This document shows positions 39,352 to 45,018 of a stretch of DNA of 45,018 bases, piece by piece. Made by a program: the position numbers and the translations under genes. This DNA comes from an uncultured Hyphomicrobiales bacterium (GTDB taxonomy: Bacteria > Pseudomonadota > Alphaproteobacteria > Rhizobiales > Beijerinckiaceae), in contig CAIUWR010000079.1 of NCBI GenBank assembly GCA_903902915.1, positions 1 to 45,018 of the forward strand. The letters run 5' to 3'. Under the pieces are notes generated by a model. The model made no database searches. It was not told the origin of the DNA and worked only from the letters and a program-made list of their open reading frames with translations. Position 1 is the stretch's first letter. Each line of letters opens with the position of its first letter.

Positions 39352-40386
39352 ATGAGAATGATCACCACCCGCCGCGCGTTGCTCGCGCTGACGGCCTTCG
39401 TCGGGCTGGGACTTGGGGCGGCGCAGGCGCAAACCTCCGAAGATTTCTTCAAGGGCAAAACCGTCCGCATTGTCGTCGGCTATGGGCCGGGCGGGGGCTA
39501 TGACATCTATGCGCGCATGATCGCGCCCTATATCGGCAAGGCGCTGGGCGCCAATGTGATCGTGGAGAACCAGCCCGGCGCAGGCGGCACCACCGCCCTC
39601 AACCGCATCGCGACCACAACGCCGGACGGCCTTACCTTCATGCTGGTCAATGGCCTGGGCGCGGCCCTGTCGCAACTCACCGAGCAAGTGGGCGTGCGCT
39701 ATGATCTGGGCAAGCTCAGCCATCTGGGCACGGTCAGCGCCTCGCCCTGGGTCTGGCTCGTTTCGGCCAATTCGCCGTTCAAGACGCCGCAGGATGTGCT
39801 CGATCACAAGAAGCGTTTCATGTGGTCGTCGAGCGGGCCCATCGACGGATTGTCGGACGGCGCCGCCTTCACCTGCGCGGCGCTGAATCTCGAATGTTCC
39901 ATCGTGCTGGGCTATCCGGGCAGCAACGAGGCGGCGCTGGCGGTGGCCAAGGACGAGATGGACATGATCTATGTCTCGGACACGTCCGCCAACAATTATG
40001 TGAAGGCCGGACAGAACCGGGCGCTGGCCACCATGGGCCGGGTCAAATCTCGCTTCTTCCCCGAGCTTCCCACCATTTTCGAGGCGGTGAAAGTCTCGCC
40101 GGAGGGGGCGGCGATCTTCGATTTCCACTCCACCGCCGAAAACCTCGGCCGCATTCTGGTGGCCCCGCCCGGCATGGCGCCCGACCGCCTCGCCACCCTG
40201 CAAAAGGCCATCGCGACCGCCTTGCGCGACCCCGTGCTGGTGGCGGAAGGCGAGCGCACCCAGCGCTATGTGGATTTCATCGACGCGGAAAAGACGCGCA
40301 CGGCCACCGTCAGCGTGGTTTCGGACGTGGCGCCGGACCTGAAGAAAAAGCTGATCGCCCTCATCGCCAGCGCGGAGAAGAAGTGA
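39352..40386 (+). CDS. Bug/TctC family tripartite tricarboxylate transporter receptor
   Basis: Periplasmic solute receptor of 344 residues with a signal peptide (RRALLALTAFVGLGLGAAQAQ). The Bug fold shows as FFKGKTVRIVVGYGPGGGYDIYARMIAPYIGK and VENQPGAGGTTALNRIA. Ligands in this family are carboxylates, amino acids or nicotinate; unknown here. Start 39352 has GGAGGAAG upstream; the frame overlaps hemD without a site. No TctA/TctB membrane genes lie nearby, so it is an orphan receptor, as is common. Confidence 0.93.
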   Translation: MRMITTRRALLALTAFVGLGLGAAQAQTSEDFFKGKTVRIVVGYGPGGGYDIYARMIAPYIGKALGANVIVENQPGAGGTTALNRIATTTPDGLTFMLVNGLGAALSQLTEQVGVRYDLGKLSHLGTVSASPWVWLVSANSPFKTPQDVLDHKKRFMWSSSGPIDGLSDGAAFTCAALNLECSIVLGYPGSNEAALAVAKDEMDMIYVSDTSANNYVKAGQNRALATMGRVKSRFFPELPTIFEAVKVSPEGAAIFDFHSTAENLGRILVAPPGMAPDRLATLQKAIATALRDPVLVAEGERTQRYVDFIDAEKTRTATVSVVSDVAPDLKKKLIALIASAEKK

Positions 40387-40414
40387 GGGGGTTCAGGCCG
40401 CCAACTTTTCGCGC

Positions 40415-40447
40415 GGCATGGCGCGCAACCAGCACGCTCGCCATGCC
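40415..40447. terminator. possible bidirectional hairpin between convergent genes
   Basis: GGCATGGCG (40415-40423) and CGCCATGCC (40439-40447) form a perfect 9-bp stem with a 15-nt loop between the receptor gene and the small leftward gene. No T tract is present, so termination is uncertain. Confidence 0.35.
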
Positions 40448-40479
40448 GACGAACGTCACGCCAATCTTGGCGCCCGTCG

Positions 40480-40704
40480 TCAGGCGGCGGTTCGCTTGTC
40501 GCCCTTCCGGGGGTTGATGATACCCGCCATGATGACCACCCGCCCCTCGTCGTCCGTCACGACGACGCGCAGCCCGGGCTCCTCGAATTGGCTGGCGATG
40601 TCATCTATGAAGGCCCAGATCCGGGTCGAATCCGCGATCAATACGTCCTGCGCGACATAGAGCACGCTTTCGCCACGCTTGATGGTGAAGCTGTAGCGAA
40701 TCAT
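40480..40704 (-). CDS. unrecognised small protein
   Basis: 74 residues, not firmly recognised. Alternating strands and helices (IRYSFTIKRGESVLYVAQDV; WAFIDDIASQF; LRVVVTDDEGRVVIMAG) resemble the small DUF6894-like proteins abundant in Hyphomicrobiales, though the match is weak. ATG 40704 is preferred because AGGGACA precedes it; the frame opens at 40749. GC content is core-like, so it lies left of the island boundary. Confidence 0.6.
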   Translation of the reverse strand: MIRYSFTIKRGESVLYVAQDVLIADSTRIWAFIDDIASQFEEPGLRVVVTDDEGRVVIMAGIINPRKGDKRTAA

Positions 40705-40906
40705 GCCATGTCCCTGCTCTGTGATCGTCGAGCGGCAACTATCTGGCAATCACGACAACTTCAATACGCTGAACTGTCGCGCCTTTAGCTTGAGGTTATG
40801 GGCGTTGCGAGACGCTCGCCAAGCAGGCGACACCTGAAAGCCCAGCAAACTACAGTGTGTCTTTCACACGCTTGCTGACGGATTTGCATAGACGCCAAGG
40901 GGAAAA

Positions 40907-40951
40907 TGGTGCCGCTTGAGGGATTCGAACCCCCGACCCCCTCATTACGAA
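40907..40951 (-). pseudogene. 3' fragment of tRNA-Thr(CGT), likely integration site
   Basis: Read on the minus strand this is the 3' part of a tRNA: anticodon loop TTCGTAA, 3' anticodon-stem strand TGAGG, variable loop, T arm GGGGG-TTCGAAT-CCCTC, acceptor strand AAGCGGC, then A-CCA. The loop and acceptor match tRNA-Thr with anticodon CGU. Upstream bases give CAGCA instead of the complement CCTCA, and no D arm follows, so the 5' part is missing. This is the usual attachment sequence of tyrosine-integrase elements; the intact gene should lie further right, outside the window. Confidence 0.75.
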
Positions 40952-40986
40952 TGCTGTTGCTTATCATATTTTACGGGCCAGAATCG

Positions 40987-41013
40987 GTATAGTTGTATAG
41001 TTTGTTGTATAGT
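40987..41013 (+). repeat. GTATAG iterons in copy A
   Basis: Three copies of GTATAGT spaced 9 and 12 nt apart, directly behind the tRNA fragment. Copy B has the same array with the first unit changed to GCATAGT (44180-44206). They may be recombinase arm sites or overlapping -10 elements. Confidence 0.5.
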
Positions 41014-41031
41014 CTACCTGATCGGGCACGA

Positions 41032-41090
41032 TGTCGTGTCGGCACGACAAATCACGTTTCCCGAAAGATACTCGCCGACTAGAGCTTCAG
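41032..41090 (+). promoter_or_regulatory. 59-bp identical block with inverted repeat, copy A
   Basis: Identical over 59 bp to 44225-44283, although the flanks differ by 15-50%. It starts with the inverted repeat TGTCGTG-TCGG-CACGACA (41032-41049), a plausible regulator operator, 90 nt before the amine oxidase ATG. Confidence 0.6.
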
Positions 41091-41179
41091 CATCGCGTTA
41101 GCTAAAAGATAGCAACTACGCCCTATTCGCAAAAGTGGCAGGGACTCCAAGCCAAGCCAGCCCAGCGTAGGACAGATGG

Positions 41180-41242
41180 ATGAGCGGAACGCTCCCGGAC
41201 GACTCCGAAGTTCTAGCGATAAGCGGCGGACTCGTTGTTTAA
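41180..41242 (+). pseudogene. 5' stub of flavin amine oxidase gene, copy A
   Basis: Encodes MSGTLPDDSEVLAISGGLVV then TAA. It corresponds to the first 18 residues of the copy at 44372 and is cut exactly where the leftward channel gene ends (stop codons overlap by two bases). The dinucleotide-binding Gly pattern is already mutated (ISGGL for IGGGL). Clearly a remnant. Confidence 0.65.
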
Positions 41243-43476
41243 ACTCCTGCTAAGACCACGCCAACAACACTAAACACCACCGTGATAAGAACGAAGAAGA
41301 TTTTAATTGCTCGGTCTATCATAAAGTATCTGCTATCGACCTCGCCTGGTTTGAACTTTGTTAGATTTATTGTAGCTATGATGCAGCATAATCCGAGCGA
41401 AAAGAAAGCATAGAAAAGGTATTCTATCGCCATGGTATAGCCGACCGATCCAAGTTGTGAATTGACTGAGCTCAGCAAAACCGATCCTGCGATAACGCTA
41501 GCCACTGGAACCCCCGCACGCCCATTCCCAACGCTGATAGGCAACCAAAGAGATGCAAACATCATCAAAGTCATAATAACGAGTGGCAATAATGTCTTCG
41601 ACAAAGTAGCAACACTTTTACGTGCAATAGAAACATCCATTCGATAACCGGAGACTTCCCTGACGGCGCTTGTCCCTTGACGGTTTGGATTACCTAACGA
41701 TGATTTTGTTACGAGGTCGTCTCTCCTCTGAGATATAGCAAGTGGGTGCCATTGCGTGATGTGATCAAACGCACCGCTTCCCGCAGTAACACTCGTTGAC
41801 GAATTAGCTAGATCAGAAACTGCAGAGGATATGGAGCGTCGATCTAATGCATAGACAATATGGTTCGACGCAGCTCGGCGATTGAAGAATCTTATGACCA
41901 GGTTCTGTTTATCAAATGGATACATGTGCGCATCAAATTCACCCGAAAAAAGCCCGTTTATGTGGTAAAGATGATAAGTAGTTCCATCCTCGAGCAAGGT
42001 TGTCGATTTCTCCACAGGCTGACGCAGGTCAAAAGCGCCTTTCGTTATTAGGTCAGGGAAGACCAAGTCAGTTGGATCTGATAAGCTAGCAGTTTTTTGG
42101 TTAAATCTCATCCAAAAATAGAAATCTGCTTGGAACGTCGATTTCGCAAAATCTACGTCTGAGACACTATTCAGATAAAAACCAGAGTAAATCACCTTCT
42201 GACGACGTGCGAGGTGCCCCGGCGCCAATTCTACGACGACATTTTCTGCCAGCTCTTGTTGGGTAGGCGGTTCGTCGTTTCTATCCAACTGAATTAACTG
42301 CTCGGGTGCAGATTCGAAAACACGGCCCCGAAAACGACCGATACGACCTGATTGCGCGCGAGTTCTATCTGCAGAAAACCAAATTGGCCCTGCCAAACCG
42401 GGGATACCAACCTCAGGTGTTTTGAGCTCACTAAGCCAGCTTATCGCTCTGTTACGTAGTGACTTCAGGTCCTCATTTGGCCAATTATTTGAAACTGCCC
42501 GAGCAGCTAAAATGGCAATTCTCGCAGCATCATAGCCTTGAACCGCAAGCCAAGTGGGCGCACGTTTATATCGCTTTTCGAATCTGTTAGAAAAATCCAG
42601 TGCTTCAGCGCTACTCGTGTCGAGAATAATTGGTGTAACTGCAAAAACACCGTCGGTAAAATATCCCGGTCTACGAATCTCCTCATCAAATTTGTCAAAA
42701 AACTTAGGATAATTATCTTGTCCATTCGCGCTGCCGCATAAGATGAAGCCTTTCGCGCCTCCTCGCCGCAATTCGGCAAGAACCGGTACGCTTTCAACAT
42801 CCGTCATGCCCAATACGATAGCCGGGGCAGTGGAATCAGAGGCAACTTTACGCGCCACAGAGATGGCTTCATCCGAATTCTGCACGCTAATCATCTCGGT
42901 CTTAATTCCGATATATTCAGCAGTCTTCTTAAATCCTTCCGCGAGCGGGGTACCAAATCCGTTCGGGTAAAAAATTACAATCGCACGACGACCACCCAAG
43001 AGATGGCCTAAATGATTCGCTAATATACCTCCCATTTCGCTTGTGCTAAAAATCGTCTTAAAAGACGTTGCGCTCTTACTTACGGCATCTCCACCCGCCG
43101 CAGGAGCGATCATCGCCATCCTAAAATCAGCAAACACTGGGCCTGCTGAAACGGCTCCAGATGTTAGGTTCGGTCCAATAGCAATGAGCGCACTGCTATT
43201 GCCCGCAAGGGTCGCGGCTGCGCGCGCGCCATCCTCGGTGCTATGATCGTCGAACTCCTCAATTTTTATGTGACCTTCTCGGGACTCAGCGTTGGCTTCC
43301 TCCACCGCCAGGTGGACCCCATCGGACAACTGATCTGCCACGTCTTTTCCCGGGCCGCTTTGTGACATTGTCGTCGCGATGGTCAAATCTGCTGCGGAAC
43401 TAAAAGCGCTGCTAAATGCAAACGTGAAAGCTGCTATGATTAATACCAGAATAAAACGGGGCTCTTTGGGCATCAT
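41239..43476 (-). CDS. periplasmic solute-binding domain fused to a pentameric ligand-gated ion channel
   Basis: About 745 residues. Signal peptide at 1-31 (PRFILVLIIAAFTFAFSSAFSSAA). Residues ~32-400 are a type I periplasmic-binding (LivK/Peripla_BP_6) domain: IATTMSQSGPGKDVADQLSDG, FYPNGFGTPLAEGF, AVQGYDAARIAILAAR. Residues ~425-620 are a Cys-loop-receptor beta-sandwich: SVSDVDFAKSTFQADFYFWMRF and the pro-loop YPFDKQ near 519, lacking the loop cysteines as in bacterial GLIC/ELIC. Four membrane segments follow: M1 with LLPL (~625-647), M2 pore (GVPVASVIAGSVLLSSVNSQL), M3 and M4 (~722-745). The frame is open to 43713, but 43476 begins at the signal peptide. It is low in GC and flanked by direct repeats. 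Confidence 0.88.
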   Translation of the reverse strand: MMPKEPRFILVLIIAAFTFAFSSAFSSAADLTIATTMSQSGPGKDVADQLSDGVHLAVEEANAESREGHIKIEEFDDHSTEDGARAAATLAGNSSALIAIGPNLTSGAVSAGPVFADFRMAMIAPAAGGDAVSKSATSFKTIFSTSEMGGILANHLGHLLGGRRAIVIFYPNGFGTPLAEGFKKTAEYIGIKTEMISVQNSDEAISVARKVASDSTAPAIVLGMTDVESVPVLAELRRGGAKGFILCGSANGQDNYPKFFDKFDEEIRRPGYFTDGVFAVTPIILDTSSAEALDFSNRFEKRYKRAPTWLAVQGYDAARIAILAARAVSNNWPNEDLKSLRNRAISWLSELKTPEVGIPGLAGPIWFSADRTRAQSGRIGRFRGRVFESAPEQLIQLDRNDEPPTQQELAENVVVELAPGHLARRQKVIYSGFYLNSVSDVDFAKSTFQADFYFWMRFNQKTASLSDPTDLVFPDLITKGAFDLRQPVEKSTTLLEDGTTYHLYHINGLFSGEFDAHMYPFDKQNLVIRFFNRRAASNHIVYALDRRSISSAVSDLANSSTSVTAGSGAFDHITQWHPLAISQRRDDLVTKSSLGNPNRQGTSAVREVSGYRMDVSIARKSVATLSKTLLPLVIMTLMMFASLWLPISVGNGRAGVPVASVIAGSVLLSSVNSQLGSVGYTMAIEYLFYAFFSLGLCCIIATINLTKFKPGEVDSRYFMIDRAIKIFFVLITVVFSVVGVVLAGV

Positions 43477-43758
43477 CAATCCGATTGGTTCATGTGCTGA
43501 ACAATGGTAATTTCGGTTGGAGCAAATAAATGTCGTATTGTTTGTCACTTCAAAATCGACATGAGACTGTGCGTTTCCCGACTTCGAAGCGCCCGCCAAT
43601 AGAAGGTGGCTCAGAATTGAAAAAAGAGCATTTTTGTGGAACGTAGAAGGAGCCTTAAACATCAAGTCCACCGAGCCTTGCCGTAAGTCCGCCCATTGAA
43701 TGAGCAGCCCCATGATAACAATCTAAAAGGAGCCGGTCTGCGCCCTCTTAAGAGATTT

Positions 43759-43786
43759 TTATTAACTGGTTTGAGACATTTGTCAA
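43759..43786 (-). promoter_or_regulatory. candidate promoter of the channel-receptor gene
   Basis: Minus strand TTGACA (43786-43781), 16-nt spacer, TAATAA (43764-43759). It implies a ~275-nt leader before the chosen start 43476, or allows use of the longer frame starting at 43713, for which no ribosome binding site is seen. Confidence 0.6.
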
Positions 43787-43884
43787 TGTATCGGTGGTCG
43801 TAGTAGCTATTGCGCATCTTGCGAAACTGAGCCTTGTTGGTAGTACCTGCTCGCAGACAACTTCTTCAATGGGTCACGCTTGGA

Positions 43885-44131
43885 AGCCCTCAAGAGAAAG
43901 CAGCCATCACGCTAGCTGCATTCCATCCTTAAGGTTATGAAGAAGACTTTTTGGACAGCGTACATTTCGAGATCTAGTTAGGCTCTGGAGCCGCAATGCC
44001 TGCAAGCGAGAACTTGAACTGCAATACCTCGGGATCAGTCTCCACAGCGTACCGCGAGAGACTGCATCACGCCTGTCGGGGCAACACGACAACCAAAGCG
44101 CAATCGAACTATTACCCCCAAATAGAAAAAG
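43885..44131 (+). pseudogene. possible decayed Crp/Fnr (FixK-like) regulator C-terminus
   Basis: No intact ORF. In plus-strand frames separated by a shift or stop I read QEKAAITLAAF, then LELQYLGISLHSVPRETASRL and SAIELLPPNRK. This order resembles the C-terminal helix-turn-helix of Crp/Fnr proteins (pattern DYLGLTxxTVSRxLSxL followed by IELPTSRR). Earlier helices are missing and stops interrupt. It directly precedes repeat copy B. The homology is from memory and weak, so treat as tentative. Confidence 0.35.
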
Positions 44132-44140
44132 GGCGAGTTG

Positions 44141-44424
44141 CGAATCCCGTCACTTTCCATATGTTAATGGAATAAATCAGCATAGTTGTATAGTTTCTTG
44201 TATAGTCAGCAGGAAAGGGTCCGTTGTCGTGTCGGCACGACAAATCACGTTTCCCGAAAGATACTCGCCGACTAGAGCTTCAGTATTTTATTTGCTAAAA
44301 GCTGGCATTACGCCCTATTCGCGCAATTGGCAGGGAAACCACTCCAAGGCGACCCAGCGTAGGACAGGTGAATGAGCAGCACACTCCCGGAAGACTGCGA
44401 AGCTCTAGTGATAGGCGGCGGACT
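44141..44424 (+). repeat. direct repeat copy B (~284 bp)
   Basis: Partner of 40948-41232, about 3.2 kb away in the same orientation. It carries the same iterons, 59-bp block and amine oxidase 5' end, but no tRNA fragment; instead a possible Crp/Fnr remnant lies upstream. Confidence 0.85.
44225..44283 (+). promoter_or_regulatory. 59-bp identical block with inverted repeat, copy B
   Basis: Identical to 41032-41090, including inverted repeat TGTCGTG-TCGG-CACGACA at 44225-44242. It lies about 90 nt upstream of the amine oxidase ATG, at promoter distance. Confidence 0.6.
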
Positions 44425-44578
44425 GACATGTGCTGTCTTGCTGCACGAGGCTGGTCACTCTGTAATCGTGGTGGAGGCTGTAGAGCGTCTTGGTGGCCGG
44501 GTACACTCGCTACGCGCCCCTGTCTCGGACGCCTATTTTGCCGATCTCGGCCCAACTTGGATTTGGCCTGAGGCCTAG
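44372..44578 (+). pseudogene. truncated flavin-containing amine oxidase, copy B
   Basis: 68 residues with the FAD-binding N-terminus ALVIGGGLTCAVLLHEAGHSVIVVEAVERLGGRVHSLR and the next strand FADLGPTWIW, as in monoamine oxidases of ~400-500 residues, then a stop. The third Gly of GxGxxG is replaced (GGGLTC). The catalytic and substrate domains are absent, so it is a deletion remnant. The stop is 10 nt from the end of the amidohydrolase gene, marking the right boundary of the AT-rich segment. Confidence 0.75.
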
Positions 44579-44588
44579 CCCTTCTTTG

Positions 44589-45018
44589 TCAGCGCGCCAA
44601 TGAGGGATAGAGATGTTCCGCCGTGCGATGGAAGATCCACGCGCGTTCTTCCTCCGTCAAGAAGGCAAGGGCCTGCAGACTTTCGGCGACGATGCGCGAT
44701 AGCGACGCGTCGGACGTAGGGAAATTGGAGCCCCAGGCGATGCGCGAGGCGCCAAACACATCCACAATCCTACGGAAATAGGGCTGAAAGTCGCCGCCGC
44801 CTTCCGCGATCATGCGCACATTCCGGATCGTCACCTTGAGGAAGACATTCGGATTGGCCGCGAGATCAAAAAGCGGCTGCGCAGCGGCATAGGGCGCGCC
44901 ATCGCGGGCGTCGGGCGAGGCCAGATGATCAAGGATAATCACCGCGCGGGGGAAGCGCGCCAGCAAAGTATGCAGCTGGCTCATCCCAGCCATATGCATC
45001 TGCACGCAGACGGGGATA
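44589..45018 (-). CDS. amidohydrolase family 2 (TIM-barrel metal-dependent hydrolase), C-terminal part
   Basis: The right edge cuts this gene; about 143 C-terminal residues are visible. They follow the amidohydrolase-2 pattern: metal-ligand His in AVIILDHLASPD, the strand NVFLKVTIRNVRM, RRIVDVFGASRIAWGSNFPTSD and the terminal helix AWIFHRTAEHLYPSL. The metal/catalytic Asp of the usual GSDxP is Asn here (GSNFP), also seen in some subfamilies. Such enzymes hydrolyse lactones or decarboxylate aromatic acids; substrate unknown. GC content is again core-like. Confidence 0.85.
   Translation of the reverse strand, partial: IPVCVQMHMAGMSQLHTLLARFPRAVIILDHLASPDARDGAPYAAAQPLFDLAANPNVFLKVTIRNVRMIAEGGGDFQPYFRRIVDVFGASRIAWGSNFPTSDASLSRIVAESLQALAFLTEEERAWIFHRTAEHLYPSLAR

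Larger units (their letters stand above)
40948..41232 (+). repeat. direct repeat copy A (~285 bp)
   Basis: Colinear with 44141-44424 and ungapped over the first 84 bp. It contains the GTATAG iterons, an identical 59-bp block, a moderately diverged stretch, and the first 18 codons of an amine oxidase gene. It begins right at the tRNA fragment and is truncated where the channel gene ends. Confidence 0.85.

Noticed and set aside
40916-41101. 61-codon plus-strand ORF over the tRNA fragment and repeat A
   Set aside because: It runs through tRNA and repeat DNA. The similar frame in copy B is explained by DNA identity rather than protein conservation.
43477-43713. 79-residue N-terminal extension of the channel-receptor
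   Set aside because: A normal signal peptide starts at 43476 directly before the solute-binding domain and no ribosome binding site precedes 43713, although the extension does have a hydrophobic stretch, so it is not fully excluded.
43907-44092. 61-codon minus-strand ORF in the island
   Set aside because: No ribosome binding site and no likeness to a family; the plus strand gives a better, though decayed, reading.

Overview
The window reads as chromosome of a GC-rich alphaproteobacterium, most likely order Hyphomicrobiales (Rhizobiales). The evidence is gene content and order: ffh-rpsP-rimM-trmD, helicase-S4 protein-fdxA-carD, bolA/dnaJ-like/cobS/cobT with the aerobic cobaltochelatase, atpHAGDC without atpBEF, and tsaD/gpsA divergent from hemC/hemD. 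I cannot name the genus.

Layout. At the left edge a strong promoter, a 14-bp palindrome and a Shine-Dalgarno site point to a gene starting just outside the window. Then come rplS, ruvC, a TauE-type permease, and the translation/SRP operon ffh-small ORF-rpsP-rimM-trmD (1-6.1 kb). Next are a secreted LprI-like protein, priA, a YciI-like protein and an EVE protein (6.1-10.3 kb); carD with a very long N-terminal extension, fdxA, an S4 protein and a large SUV3-like helicase (10.4-16.2 kb); a 600-bp gap holding a dense GANTC cluster; a DUF3108 protein, rpmB, cobT, cobS, a J-domain protein and bolA (16.3-22.7 kb); a DD-carboxypeptidase translationally coupled to a CobW GTPase, a TusA-like protein and two acyl-CoA synthetases (22.8-29.2 kb); the F1 ATP synthase operon atpHAGDC (29.2-34.1 kb); gpsA, a PLD-type nuclease and tsaD, divergent from hemC and hemD, followed by an orphan TctC/Bug receptor (34.5-40.7 kb).

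From about 40.9 kb composition changes sharply. A 3' fragment of a tRNA-Thr(CGT) gene marks what looks like an integration site. Beyond it, two colinear ~285-bp direct repeats, each ending in a 5' fragment of a flavin amine oxidase gene and sharing an identical 59-bp block with an inverted repeat, flank an AT-rich insert. The insert encodes a periplasmic solute-binding domain fused to a pentameric ligand-gated ion channel of the Cys-loop superfamily, with a decayed Crp/Fnr-like remnant behind it. This is the most unusual part of the window. GC-rich DNA resumes with the C-terminal part of an amidohydrolase that runs off the right edge.

Functionally the window is mostly housekeeping: translation and tRNA modification, protein targeting, replication restart and recombination, ATP synthesis, tetrapyrrole and cobalamin synthesis, and cell-wall trimming. 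The only clear accessory cargo is the channel-receptor island at the right.
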